64,000 nt of DNA from Neoechinorhynchus agilis (lineage: Eukaryota > Acanthocephala). The position numbers were made by a program, and so were the translations under genes. The notes beneath the pieces were generated by a model. The model ran no database searches. It worked only from the letters and a program-made list of their open reading frames with translations, and was not told where the DNA came from. The DNA is taken from the NCBI GenBank assembly GCA_051530055.1, contig CM121341.1:19220001-19284000 (forward strand), given 5' to 3'. Shown in pieces: positions 23,912 through 34,836 of this stretch (the first letter of the stretch is position 1; every line of letters starts with the position of its first letter).

Positions 23912-24863
23912 ATGGAGAACAAGTCAAATTCATCGCTCAATCACGAGGAAAACAACGGTCTAAACATTGACGAGGAAGATGACGACCTTCGCCTCTTGCT
24001 GTCGGCAAATAATGCTGACGCGGAAGTTCAGAAGGAAAAAGAATGGTCGTCATACGTCAGTAGCAGAATATCTTCAGCTTTCCAAAGACGATCTTCGTCA
24101 TCAACCTCTTGGTCATCTAGCGCATCTTCCTCATCCAACACACACTGGCTCACAAGATACTATAGTTGTCTTGTTTGTGAATCATTGTGATAGCTCACAG
24201 CATCGATCGACCTGCACTTCCAGCGATCCAAGCCATATGCAGTCGTATACCGAACAATTCATGAGACTTCAACCGGATCTTAATGGAGTACTTAATCGTG
24301 ATCAGGCTCTTGAATTCTTTTCAAAATCAAATATGCCCATGGAAGAGATTGAGACGATTTTTAAACTTGCGGACAATGATCGGGACAACTGTCTAAATCT
24401 CGAGGAATTTGTGTTAGCAATGCACATGATTGTGGCAAGCATGAAACAATCCGAGCGGTATGGAATGGATAGCAGCGATAGCGGAGAAACTGACGCAGGA
24501 CGAGAAAGTCCTGTTCTTGAGCTGTCCAATTTTAGTTCTGAAATTAGTACTGATCGGATTAATGCAGGAACTCTTCATGCACCTAAGCCTATCAGATCCG
24601 ACTTTCCATTCAACGATCAGCACCATAAGATAGACCCCTTTGATTTCAGTGAACTCGAAGTGCTTTTGGAAAAGGCCGATGATCATAATGAGCTAATCGC
24701 TAGGGCAATCGAATCAGTGAAAGACGATCCAATAGCAATCGAGGAACTTACAATACGGCAAAATGAATTTAATTCCGAATTGGCGAATGCCGTCAGGCAA
24801 TGGAATCACGTTTTTGTCAAATTTGCCGAATTTTCAATTGAAAGCAAAGCTCGTAGAGAATAA
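23912..24863 (+). CDS. EH-domain protein, REPS-like
   Basis: The protein starts MENKSNSSLNHEENNG with an acidic N-terminus. A 62-bp GT-AG intron (TCA|GTAGCAG to GGTCATCTAG, about 24058-24119) joins it to the main frame. The EH domain spans about residues 85-165: YTEQFMRLQPDLNGVL, then ALEFFSKSNMPMEEIETIF and the calcium loop DNDRDNCLNLEEF, closing with AMHMIVA. The QPDLNG signature matches REPS1/REPS2, which bind NPF-motif endocytic proteins and the Ral effector RALBP1. The C-terminal 75 residues (ELEVLLEKADDHNELIARAI onward) form a helix, as in REPS, where this end binds RALBP1. Only one EH domain is present and the protein is about 290 residues, much shorter than vertebrate REPS. Eps15-type alternatives cannot be excluded. 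Confidence 0.8.
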
Positions 24864-25407
24864 CGATTGTAAAAGAGTAAAATCTAGGATATCACCATGG
24901 TCATTTTTCGGCAGCTCCTAAAAACAGTCATAAAAATGTGTGCTACTTGAAATTCCGCTTTCGTAGCCTCGTACCAATCGTAAATTTCACAAAATAATAA
25001 AGTAGAATCCGTTCCGGCGGCTGTGGTTATTCCAATTATTTAATTGCGTTCCTTCAGTTCTGAACTTCCATAAATCAAGCTTGAAAAAACAGTGGTATTC
25101 CATCCTAGGGGTTGTACATTTTTGTCTTAGGTGGTAAACCTCGATAATGAAGTTATCCGACGAAATACTGGAAATAAATTAGTCACATAAAAGAGATGTT
25201 TGTACTCTAAATGTATGCACTGTAATTGTTCTTATTGATCAGTCATTTGACGAATCTAACGAAATAGGATTAAGGTTGTGAGTCAGAGTTCAGAAACCTA
25301 GAATCAAATAGACTCGCGGTTAAATCTAGCTTGCAGTGCCGATGTGTATTATGAAAGGGGGCATTTAAATGATTAAATTAACAACATACACTTAAAGGTT
25401 TAATCAC

Positions 25408-26273
25408 CGAGAGAGAAAATCCTTCGTGATAATAGAGTTAGAATTGTGGTAAGCATACTCCCGAGCATGACATATTTAATAATAAATACACGTTTTATTT
25501 AAAAGAAGATCAAGTCACCGAGCCTAGTACCTTAGGTATCCAGTGAATCTTCTACTAAGTTGACTTTGGTTTGTTTATTGTTAGTTGTTGTTTTCCGTTC
25601 TTTCCTCCGAATAGATTCGCAGTTGGAGGATTGAGCGGTTGAGAAAAAAGACCGGAAGTAGAGATTTGTGCGACGAAATGAATGATGGAAAATGTTGGGG
25701 CGACGCGAGCGCTGTAAGGGGGTAGTAAAAGGCGAAATGTGTGATAAAAATTGAAGAGGCGGAAGAGCATCGAGGCCCTTTGAGTGCTTTTGAAAGATTG
25801 GAGAGAGGTGTTATTCTAAGGGCACGAGTTCGGAGGAGCAGATTATAGCGCACGTCGTGTGAAAAGTATTAACTTTTGTGAATAGTTTAGAAGAAAAATT
25901 TCAGAAGGTTGGACTTGTGTAGGTGAGCGTTGGTTAGGATGGCGGAGTACTTAAGGTCTTTGGATGATAATCCAAGGAATCGGAGGCGCTTAAGAAGATA
26001 GAGCTTAATGGACCCCTTGCGCGACAAGATTGATATGTGCTTGCCCCACTTTAGATTTTCTTGAAAATGAAGACCGCGTATACGAACAGAGGAGAGACGA
26101 TTGATAGGAAAAGGAAAAAGTGGCTGATTGGAAGGGCTATTTGAGATTGAGGGGACGATTTCAAAGCACTTGGTTAAGGATAAGACATTTAGAGGAGTTA
26201 AATGCTTGAACGTGAGAAATCTCGTTAGAAATATTTCACGAAGTAACCTCGCCTCACCATTCATTGTAAAATT
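25408..26273 (+). repeat. Dispersed 115-bp repeat split by an insertion
   Basis: The left half (GAGAAAATCCTTCGTGATAA to GACATATTTAATA) ends near 25480 and the right half (GAAATATTTCACGAAGTAAC to CATTCATTG) resumes at 26222. The roughly 740 bp between them is a LINE fragment on the other strand. Confidence 0.6.
25480..26222 (-). mobile_element. Non-LTR retrotransposon 3' fragment
   Basis: The minus strand encodes the end of a reverse transcriptase of the CR1/jockey type: INRLSSVRIRGLHFQENLKW, GKHISILSRKGSIKLYLLKR and LRFLGLSSKDLKYSAILTNA, where the family has 'LGVxxxxxLxWxxHI...KANxRLxxLRRL'. Downstream, FRLLLPPYSARVAPTF matches the usual arginine-rich C-terminal end. Frame changes are present and the 5' part is gone. 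It interrupts a copy of the dispersed 115-bp repeat. Confidence 0.7.
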
Positions 26274-26672
26274 GTTATATCCACAATCGAACATAAACCT
26301 TTGCTAAAAAAGAAACCTGCCTGATTAAAGCGCATAATGGAGGTCTCTTCGAAACGCGATAAAACGAGACAAATGTTGTTTGAAACGGGTAAAAAGCCGA
26401 AGCTATTTTTTTGTAAGGAGGAAACCACATAAGAATGTCAAAATACGATTCTCGTTCGATTCGTTCTAATACGTCACTGGCAACGCATCATGAAAAGAAA
26501 GAAGCACTAAAAATCAAAGTTTCCGCATTGATGCGTCGGTGGTGACAGGTCTTTTAAAAGACATTAGAGCCATTCATATCCGTTGTTTTAAAAGGTTCGA
26601 TTCTTTTTATTTGTGTCTTTTTTTAATCCGTGGAGTAGAGGGTTCTGAACACCATTGGCCATTTCGTTACAG

Positions 26673-27651
26673 ATGAGCTTCCACAATTTTACGAATCAAA
26701 TCACAGTACGCGATACAGTAATAAAGGGTAGCCTGTCTACTGGAATCGTTATACTCTTTAACAATGGACTCGTCTATATTAAGTCATTGCGCAAATATCC
26801 CCTTCCTTTCAGTGATGTTCAATGTTTTGATTATCAGTATCCGTTCCTTGTCATGGGCACATCTAGGAAGTTCGTAATATTAATGGAAGTGCACGATGAT
26901 TGTCGATGGACTTTCAATGGTTTTGCTCAACTTGAAAAGCGCCCTAAATTATTTGCTATTTCCTCTAACTTTGCGGTTTGTCTAAATTCCGTAGGAGAAA
27001 TTCTGTTATTTAACATGTCTGATTTTCAAAAGAAATCCATTGTTACGGGCAATTTCAGTCTCGTTACCGATATGATTTTGATCAGCATCGGAACTATTAG
27101 CAGGTTGTTTACTTGCGACATCGATTTAAAAGTAAAGATATCGCAATTTCCCGAATGTTATGACATTGAGTGGATTGAACTCGTCAAAAAGCCGGATAGT
27201 AAAAATATTGATTATGTCGCAAGTATGTTTGTCGATGTTTACCGAAATAAGTTGAGGCTCTTTTGTGGTCTACGTACACGAAGGACGGCTGTCACGGAAT
27301 TTTTATAAGCGACAGCCGTTCATGCCTAGAGGTGAGTGTTACTCCTATGAATATGAATTGAAGGTTTCTGGGATCCATTCATCTAATGTGTCGAAACGAA
27401 TACAGTTCAATCTTACAAAATCTTCACTGGTCGAAAAGATCCTTGCAATGGACGAAAGTGTCTTTGTTATCACCTCGGATGATGAGTTGATTGAGTGGCA
27501 AAACGGAACTATACGAACAATCGGAAGGAATGTCAAGGATGTCTGTTTGGACGCTTCAAAAGACGGAACATTGATAGTATTGGACGTCAATCAAATGATT
27601 GGATCATTGGATAGAACACGGGAATTACAGGTGCTTTCGACGGCTGAATAG
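26673..27651 (+). CDS. WDR4: tRNA m7G46 methyltransferase WD subunit (Trm82/WDR4)
   Basis: WDR4/Trm82 is the non-catalytic WD40 partner of METTL1/Trm8, which makes 7-methylguanosine at position 46 of tRNAs. The family signature is FTCDIDLKVKISQFPECYDI (yeast: 'TSDRDEHIKISHYPQCF'). It has the poorly conserved blades typical of the family and about 300 residues. The ATG follows directly on CGTTACAG, so I start there rather than at the upstream TTG. One intron is needed: GT-AG from AATAA|GTTGAG to CATGCCTAG (about 27249-27332) joins YRNK to GECYSYEYEL. A 9-bp stem (ACGGCTGTC/GACAGCCGT) lies inside this intron. It is the first of three + genes spaced as if in a cluster with TBCCD1. Confidence 0.75.
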
Positions 27652-27804
27652 ATATTGAAGAAAAGTGAAATAGTGTGTTTCCTTATTAATTTTGCATATA
27701 TTTTTCTTTTAAGTAAAGACACCGAAATCCTCATGGTTTAATGAGATCTACTATCTCTCAAAGAGATCTCCAAACTTCATACATTCTAAGAAATTAGATT
27801 CTAA

Positions 27805-28157
27805 ATGATTTTAAACTGCGGTTTTTATAACGCCTGCATCGCTGCCTTTTCAATATATCCAATACACATTGTCCGATTCGGCCCGCGTCGATAATTGTCA
27901 CTACTGTGAAAATGAATGCACCAGGAATGACATGTATATTCTGAATATGTGTCCTACGATCAGTAAGCTCTTGTCGTGTACAGGAGTATCGGTATGTTTT
28001 CCTGGTATTTGTATGTTTTGGAAACAAGGAATCTGGATATGCCTACTTCATAAACGTGACGAACTATCGAGTTCATCAAACTGTACAGTCAATCCCTCGC
28101 ATAGATCTCTACCCTTTCCTTTTAGGGTTAAGGTGCGAGTTTAAAAGAATTATTTAA
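27805..28157 (+). CDS. Small unassigned gene between WDR4 and TBCCD1
   Basis: An open segment rich in cysteine (DNCHYCENECTRNDMYILNM, then CPTISKLLSCTGVS) is joined by a textbook GTATGT...ACAAG intron (about 27995-28034) to a second exon reading ESGYAYFINVTNYRVHQTVQ and ending LGLRCEFKRII. The 5' end is unclear: a likely start (MILNCGFYNACIAA, after an AAATTAG acceptor) is in a different frame from the cysteine exon, so one more small intron or a frame change must lie near 27.87 kb. No family recognised. It ends about 75 bp before the TBCCD1 acceptor, which fits a polycistronic unit. Confidence 0.45.
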
Positions 28158-28241
28158 TGGTTAATCGAACTTGAACTTACCGGAATGCTTGTTATGCACG
28201 ACTTTTTTAAGGTTCCAACGCCTACTTCAGATTATTTACTG

Positions 28242-30611
28242 ATGGCCTACACACGTTCCATATCTTCTCCGACAAAATCAAACCGCAGTAGCGGACTAAC
28301 GCTCATCGACCCTAATATCGCCATTTGGCCATTATCTGAGCCCTTTGACTATGGCACTTTAAATGTTTCGTTAAGCTCAAAAGTGGGCGTCATGGTAAGT
28401 GAATCTTTTGTCGTGAGATTAATTATCGCCAAATTTCATATAGGCAATGAAGCGAATCATAAAGTATTGTGTTGCAAAAGGTCCAGCGGCATATCCCAAT
28501 TTGAGCTATATGGTCTGGCGCCACATAGCATGCGCACGATTGTTTTTATCGGAGAAAATCGCATGGCTCTATTTCGATACGTTCTGGTTGCTGAAGGATA
28601 TATTGCCTAGAAATCGTCAAGTTTATGAACAGCAATTAGCCCGCCTTGCCTGCAACGACGTCAAATCTGAACGGCACAAGGATAATCGGAAAGTTGACTG
28701 CTTGTCTTTTATTGTTTTGCTGTATCTTCAACAATACAACGTAGTTGCTAGAAGGTCCTTATTGTACTCACGAGAAGACTGGCCACTACATCTATCCGTT
28801 GGTGGTCACAGGAAGGTCAGTAGTACCAGTCAACCAAACTTAAATAGCGATTCAGCGAGGCAATGCTCAAAGAAAAGTAGTGGTTCATGTTGTTGTAATG
28901 AAGATACTCATCTTAGCTTTATCGTCAACCATTTAGAGGAACTCATTTGTTTACTTTCGACAGAACATAGAAAAAACTTGTCTGATTCACGAGTTCCTTT
29001 GGATTGCGTGCTGGCACTTGACTTTATACTCGAAGGTTCAATTGACAGCGGGCAGACATCGATGCCATTGCATAAAGTGCTCATGTCGAAGGCCGAAGAT
29101 TGTGGTTATAATCAGGTAAAATGACTGTTATTAGCGACGATATACCGATAACATTCTCTCTTATAAACGTATACGTAGCACCTAGAAACGTTTGAATTCA
29201 ATCGTCTAGTTCATTTCATTAAAGTACATTTAAATACCAATCCTTACATCGGTACTAACTGTCTTAAGAACGGAGTAGCAATCAGCAAGCACTGTGAGTT
29301 AAGGGATAGGGTTTATGGGTTTGCAATTGTTTTACTAGTCGCGGGCGTAGTAAGACAGAACAAAGAGAAGGCAACCGTAGCCCAGGATCATCAGAGTGAA
29401 GTAAATCTTAACTCGCGAAGAAGGAAGATCGCCGTGGTTGCGTCCAATCACCCATTCGCTCCAACAAAGTATGTGCTCTTTTATTTACTACCCTTAACAT
29501 AGTTGCCGTTTTCGCTGAAAGTCGAAGGATGGTCATAATCGCGAATCTTAACAAGCAAACAATAATAGAGGTAAATTCTTGAAAATCTTTTTAGGACAAT
29601 CCAGTATTTGGCTTGTGTACAACACACACTTAGACATCCCCATACTATGAGAACGCAGAAGTAAAAATCCATAAGTGCCACGTATCCTACATTTACGTCC
29701 TCAATTCAATAAAGTGAGACGCGTACTCTAGATAAACAAAACAATTCTATTGCTTCTCTAAATCTAGATGTGCATTCATCACTCGATGCCGAAACACGAC
29801 AATCGTTTTACCATCCGTCCAAACCACGGTGTTGATTGACCAATGTGATAATATAAATGTACTTACAGCATGTCGCCGATTCGCGATAGGGTTAGACCCA
29901 AGTGCTCTTCAATTGAATATACACAGAAATTTTAGACTTTCCTCCGACTGCACTGCTTATCTATTAACATCATATTCTCCCATTGTCCTATCCGGTAACC
30001 AGACAATCAAGTTCGCCCCCTTCAACACAAACTTCGTCGGTCTCGATAATCTAATCAACAAAAATGGTCTTTACTTCTCAGAAAATAAATGGAAACAACC
30101 AGTTGTGCCAAGCATCGCTGCGAGCAATTCCCTTACAAGTGACCGGAATAGCATTGGTTCAGTGGATGCCTTTGAGTTCTTAAGTCCTTCCGATTTCCAC
30201 CTAACAAACGTACCTGTGAAAAGCAGAGTTGCTTTACACATCCCTCTACCGGATACGTTTTTCCCACTTCCACTTGAGTTTCAGAAAAAGATAAAAACAA
30301 AATTTTTTGTGGGTTTTCTTCATTAGAGGAGAATTTTTGTTGTAGACGAACGAAAGGCATGTGTAGAAGAATGGAAGCAATTGACTAAGAAGGCTTCCTT
30401 GAATCCGGATCAAAAAGCAGAATTTCAAAACTTTGTAGAGAAACAGTTTCACTTCTGGTTAAAGGCTACTGGATCCAAACGTGAAATAGAACAGTTGCTG
30501 GTGGCCGTGGCCAACGAGGGAGACGCAAAATCGCAATCCACGTGCTCCGCTGATTCCAAGATGACATCCAATCATTACGAAAAACCGGATAGTATTCAGC
30601 ATTCTTTGTAG
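28242..30611 (+). CDS. TBCCD1: TBCC domain-containing protein 1
   Basis: TBCCD1 is a centrosome and basal-body protein related to tubulin cofactor C that positions centrosome and Golgi. The match covers the full length: AIWPLSEPFDYGTLNV near the start, YPNLSYMVWRHIACARLFLS and IAWLYFDTFWLL in exon 2, FEFNRLVHFIKVHLNTNPYI in exon 3, VKIHKCHVSYIYVLNSIK and ITRCRN, then VLIDQCDNINVLTACRRFAI and PIVLSGNQTIKFAPFNTNF in the TBCC domain, and LNPDQKAEFQNFVEKQFHFW at the end. Exons: 28242-28394, 28444-29115, 29179-29468, 29522-29570, 29595 to about 29602, 29652-29713, 29768 to about 30292, and about 30343-30611. The last junction has no good GT-AG solution. The start after CCTACTTCAG is my choice. Confidence 0.92.
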
Positions 30612-31019
30612 AAAACTTCAAATTTTTGCATCATTCTGCAAAAAGTACCAAAAATGAAATTATGGTCTTTTCGCTATAGATTGTGCATCTAAGAAAAAAA
30701 CGTTGGCGTTAATGTGCAATCAGACTTTCTTCAATAAATGATTATCGATTGTACGTAATATACCAACATCGTGCGTGTAGAATTCAATATAAATACCGAT
30801 ATCTGAAGTAATTTATAGTCTCAACTAGTTTCCCCCTATAAACCTCATATTATACATTAGTTTCGCTAACCTTCCCCCTAAGCTGTAACGGTTAAAAATT
30901 ATTTTGGATCTACTACTAATTAGTTTTAATATACGATACTAATAAAGCAAAAAAGGCACAAAATGGTAGACAACACGATTTGTTTCACTAAGGCGAACAA
31001 AACGTGACCATCAAGGAAT
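30612..31019. other. Convergent intergenic region
   Basis: Separates the convergent TBCCD1 and IDH genes. AT-rich, with AATAAA-like and AATAAAG signals on the + side near 30735 and 30940 that could serve TBCCD1 polyadenylation. Nothing else seen. Confidence 0.5.
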
Positions 31020-32790
31020 TTATTGAGAAAGTTTGATATCTAATCTTTGTCTGACAGCTTTGATAAAGTCCAGAGACGACAAATAAGACGTATCACTAGA
31101 CCTAGACATCTTTTGAATATTATTCTTTATAAAAACTGATACCTTGTGAGATCTTTGTCAATACTCATGCCTAGATCCTTTGTATATTTACCAGCTTCAA
31201 TAGTCTCGACGCACGCATCTTCGAGCTTCTTACACCATCTTTTCAACTCGGAGTTATCGTCCAATCGAGCTCGGTGGGCGATTCCACGTGACCATGCAAA
31301 TATACTAGCAACCGGATTTGTACTTGTTCGCTCACCCTATTAAACGTTCAGAAGCTGAAAGCAATGCTAAAAAGTGTCCAAATACTCAACCCTTTGATAT
31401 TTCCGAAAGTGTTTAGTAACAGTACCGTGCGCAGCCTCGCTTTCCATGATACGTCCATCAGGAGTTAATAAAACGCTGGTCATAAGCCCCAATGATCCAT
31501 AACCTTGGGCTACCAAATCAGACATGACATCACCATCATAATTCTTAAGAGCCCACACGAATCCTCCTTCTGATCGAAGGCACATCGCCACCATATCATC
31601 AATTAGTCTATGCTGGTAACTGATTCCCAAAGCGTCAAATTCCAATTTGAATTCACTATGTGAAAGGCACGAAGCATAAAAAACGCTTTTCTAAAAACTT
31701 CCCAAGTCTTTTTTGACTCCTTTGCGCTTGTGGCAAACAGCCGATCGGTTTAAAACGTAGTGGCGCAAATGATACAAGTTATAATATTATGACTTTTCGG
31801 AAATTACCTCTTAAAGACTTGTTCAAAAATATCTTTGAAGCGCCCGTCATAAATCTTCAATACAGTGTTTTTCGTCGATAAAAACATGGGCATTTTGACT
31901 TTAACTGCGTATTGAAAACAGGACCTTGCAAAATCCTCAATTGATTTGTCGGTATTATACATTGATAAAACGATGCCGCTTGAACATTGATTTTTGATAA
32001 TTTTTTGTTGATTTTCACCAGCACACTCAGACTCAAAAAGGAGCTTTACAATGCCTGGACCCTTTGTTAGCATTTCAGTAGCGTCATACTGTATAAATAT
32101 TGTTTAATTTAGCAAAAATATTACTATTTACCTGATCGGCATGAGCGTGTCGAGCAACTATTATAGGCTTTTTCCACGAGGGAACCAGAACTGGGACGCT
32201 CGGACACACAATGGGTTGTCGAAATATAGTCCCACCGACAATATTTCGTATTGTAGCATTCGGGCTCTTCCACATCTTTTTCAGTCCGAATTCTAGTTGC
32301 AGGAACGTGAATACTAAAAGTAAACGCCAATTTCACCGACCTTTCACTCGAGCTTCGTCAGGAGTAATCGTTGCGCATTTTATGCCAACGCCATGCTGAA
32401 TTGTGGTGCGGATGAACAAGTTCGTTTTGCTCAGGTAAAGAGGAATCAACCAGTGGTATGAAAAAGTGAAATTTGTTCATCCGCACTTGATTGCATGGGC
32501 GGCATCTTTGGTCACCGAATCGTGGGTTCCATCACGATTAGAGATGGATAGATCATAAACGATAGTGTTTAGCTTCAAATATGGATTAATCAACTAGCAG
32601 GAAGGAACATGGATTAAGATTAAATTGGATAACTAGATACCTGGTCTTTAATCCAATTCCACATGACGTCAGCCATCTCATCGCCGGTTATTTCAACAAT
32701 GTTTCCTCTGGTAGATAGCCGCGTATTAGAATGCATAAAGCGATTAAGCTGCCGCAGAATTTTCATTTGTTCTAAAACGTCGGTTAACAT
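31020..32790 (-). CDS. IDH: Isocitrate dehydrogenase, NADP-dependent
   Basis: Converts isocitrate to 2-oxoglutarate with NADP. Eight exons were read on the minus strand: 32790-32641, 32593 to about 32487, about 32405-32341, 32292-32132, 32088-31808, 31655-31391, 31336-31143 and 31101-31020. Key motifs: [34 protein letters not shown] (substrate loop), [50 protein letters not shown] (metal aspartates), [10 protein letters not shown] and [15 protein letters not shown]. The N-terminus ([20 protein letters not shown]) looks like a mitochondrial presequence; an ATG eight codons upstream is also possible. All introns are GT-AG except the one between exons 2 and 3, which is bounded by a 14-bp perfect inverted repeat. 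The gene follows ELL by about 70 bp on the same strand. Confidence 0.93.
32406..32486 (-). other. Inverted-repeat-bounded intron in IDH
   Basis: The sequence begins and ends with a perfect 14-bp inverted repeat (GTGCGGATGAACAA ... TTGTTCATCCGCAC on the coding strand) and contains an in-frame stop. It interrupts the codons for KDAAHAI and [15 protein letters not shown], contiguous in the family (KDAAEAIKKHNVGVK). Excising 84 bases around it restores exactly the family length, but then the ends are not GT-AG (GT-AT, AG-AA or similar). Confidence 0.65.
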
Positions 32791-32859
32791 TATGAAAGTA
32801 TCAATACTAAAATTGTACAAAGTTGTCAGAGAACCGTAAACCGAAATTTATTGCTAGTG
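32791..32859 (-). promoter_or_regulatory. ELL-IDH intercistronic region with polyA signal and acceptor
   Basis: Between the ELL stop and the IDH start only about 70 bp remain. In transcription order they hold AATAAA soon after the stop, then a pyrimidine-rich stretch and TACAATTTTAG, an acceptor. This is the arrangement of internal genes in trans-spliced operons of nematodes, tunicates and flatworms. Confidence 0.55.
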
Positions 32860-34176
32860 CTACCGAGCCAACAAATCTTTCTTTTCCTTTAGATCGTCAA
32901 GGTTGCTCTCGAACTTTACTTGCAGTTGCATAAGTCTTGTTTTTTTTGACAAAAACGAGACCTTGATTTGGCGGAACCTTGAGCTCATCTCTTGTGCAAT
33001 TAGTTTCCTTTGTTGGGAACCAACTTTTGCAACATCGAATACTCGTTTCATTGCTGCGAATTGTGCGCTGATATGTACGACATATTCTCGCAATTCTCGG
33101 TATTCAATCAAATCGTTTCGAAGAGTTTCATCACTTACGGACTCCAATCTTTTAAGAAACGTTTCTTTATCCATGGGACCACTGTGCGAGTGCTTTTCGC
33201 TGTCCGAATTCGTTGAGAAAATTTCAGTATGTTCGGTGCTCGACGCTGCACATGATGTCTTAGTCACTTGATCGTGATGATCCACTTGTAAAGGAACGTT
33301 GTTCTTACTAATAGCAATCCTCTTTGTAGAAGGCGGGCTTATACTATCATGGTTGCTTTCAGTTTGATCGCCCCTTTTCGACTCTAATAAGCATTTTGTA
33401 AAAGGACTACCAGTGGACCTGATGGAATTTGCAGACGCCGTGGGTTTTGATGAATTCCTCTTGTGAGGATGTACGCAGATCGGCGGACCTGTAATTCCAC
33501 GATTATCCAAAACTTTACTTACAAGATACTTTTCATACTTCGAGTAACCTTCCCAATCGCGATCCACTTCGTCAAACAACTGATGCTTTAAATTATACAG
33601 GTGATCGGTTTTAAAGGAAATTTCGGACAGTATCTCCTCTAGCGAGCTCGCGTACTTTTTGGTGGTTCGACCGATGCGCACTAGTACCTTTTCCTTTCTC
33701 AATGAACCCAGTGCAAGAATTTGAATAAATCGCCTACGAATTTCACCCTTTGTCTTCGACATGCTAGTTAAACGAATGGGTTTGTCCTGATTTACGGTGA
33801 CTATTTTGCGTATCACATTATTGAGTTTTAACGTTTCGTTCTTCCCAGTAACGCAGAGGCCGAGAAGTAGACGAGTCGCTTGAATCGATTTAAACTCAAA
33901 CGTCGATTGTGCCGATCGTTCGTCTTCGATGACAAAAGCGCCCTCGTTTTCACCCCCGAACATGACATATGTACGCTTTGTTGATGGATCCAAAAGACTG
34001 TTCAATAGATCGGCTGTTAAGGAAATCAATCCAACTTCCTGTTCATTGTTTTCTTTTGATTGCAAATCCCCTTTCAACGTAGAGCGCCGGTTCTTAGTTG
34101 CAGATGCAACTGTTCCAGAAATGTGCTCAATTCGTTTGTTCAATGTTTTTGACCGTCTATTGGTGCACTTCGACAT
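32860..34176 (-). CDS. ELL: RNA polymerase II elongation factor ELL
   Basis: ELL raises the elongation rate of RNA polymerase II and is part of super and little elongation complexes. A single 438-codon frame holds both family domains. The N-terminal ELL domain ends with the winged helix: GEIRRRFIQILALGSLRKEK, the segment SSLEEILSEISF, and LKHQLFDEVDRDWEGYSKYE (vertebrates: 'YVFKELQRDWPGYSE'). After a serine-rich linker comes the C-terminal occludin-homology domain: LIEYRELREYVVHISAQFAA, FDVAKVGSQQRKLIAQEM and a long helix to the end. The ATG immediately follows TCTTCGTTCAG, an acceptor. No introns. The protein is shorter than human ELL (about 620 aa), mainly in the linker. First gene of the apparent ELL-IDH transcription unit. 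Confidence 0.92.
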   Translation of the reverse strand: MSKCTNRRSKTLNKRIEHISGTVASATKNRRSTLKGDLQSKENNEQEVGLISLTADLLNSLLDPSTKRTYVMFGGENEGAFVIEDERSAQSTFEFKSIQATRLLLGLCVTGKNETLKLNNVIRKIVTVNQDKPIRLTSMSKTKGEIRRRFIQILALGSLRKEKVLVRIGRTTKKYASSLEEILSEISFKTDHLYNLKHQLFDEVDRDWEGYSKYEKYLVSKVLDNRGITGPPICVHPHKRNSSKPTASANSIRSTGSPFTKCLLESKRGDQTESNHDSISPPSTKRIAISKNNVPLQVDHHDQVTKTSCAASSTEHTEIFSTNSDSEKHSHSGPMDKETFLKRLESVSDETLRNDLIEYRELREYVVHISAQFAAMKRVFDVAKVGSQQRKLIAQEMSSRFRQIKVSFLSKKTRLMQLQVKFESNLDDLKEKKDLLAR

Positions 34177-34836
34177 CTGAACGAAGACCGAACTTACATT
34201 TAATACGATCGGGTTTTAGACAAAGAAACTGCAAAAGTAGGAGCTATAACGAATTCTCTCCATATTTCATCGAGCAACGGCGACAAATACACTTTTCAAC
34301 TGCTGTCAGTTCTGTCTTCTGACGCGAAAAGAGTTTAGAGTGCACTCACAATTTGAAATTTCGCAAAAATTAAGTGCAAAACTATTTCTAAACCTATCCT
34401 CGAAATAATTCGTTACGTTAAAGATTTATGCAACGAAGACGCACATACGATCCAAGGAAGACTAAAGGATGGCAAACGCTGACATTACGAAACACTCGTC
34501 GGTATCATGGAAGCTCGACGCAGGTGAATCGTTTGTATGCAACAGTAGAAACGGTGCTCGATTGAACAATAGTGGAGGTGAAAGACTACAGCAATGGCGA
34601 AGGAAAAAGTTCATTTGCGTTAAACAACGGCTGAGACCTTAGGATGCGCCAAAGTACGAACACTGGTCGCAAATATCGGCGAATTCTAGGTTATTAAGCG
34701 CTCATCATCCAAACGTATTGATAAATAACGTGAGTTGAGCGATTTACGGCAAGTGCTTTTTGCACGCGTATTCTGTATTCTCAACGATTGCACGTTCGCT
34801 CATCGTGCGAAACACTTTACCGAACAGTCTTGAACT

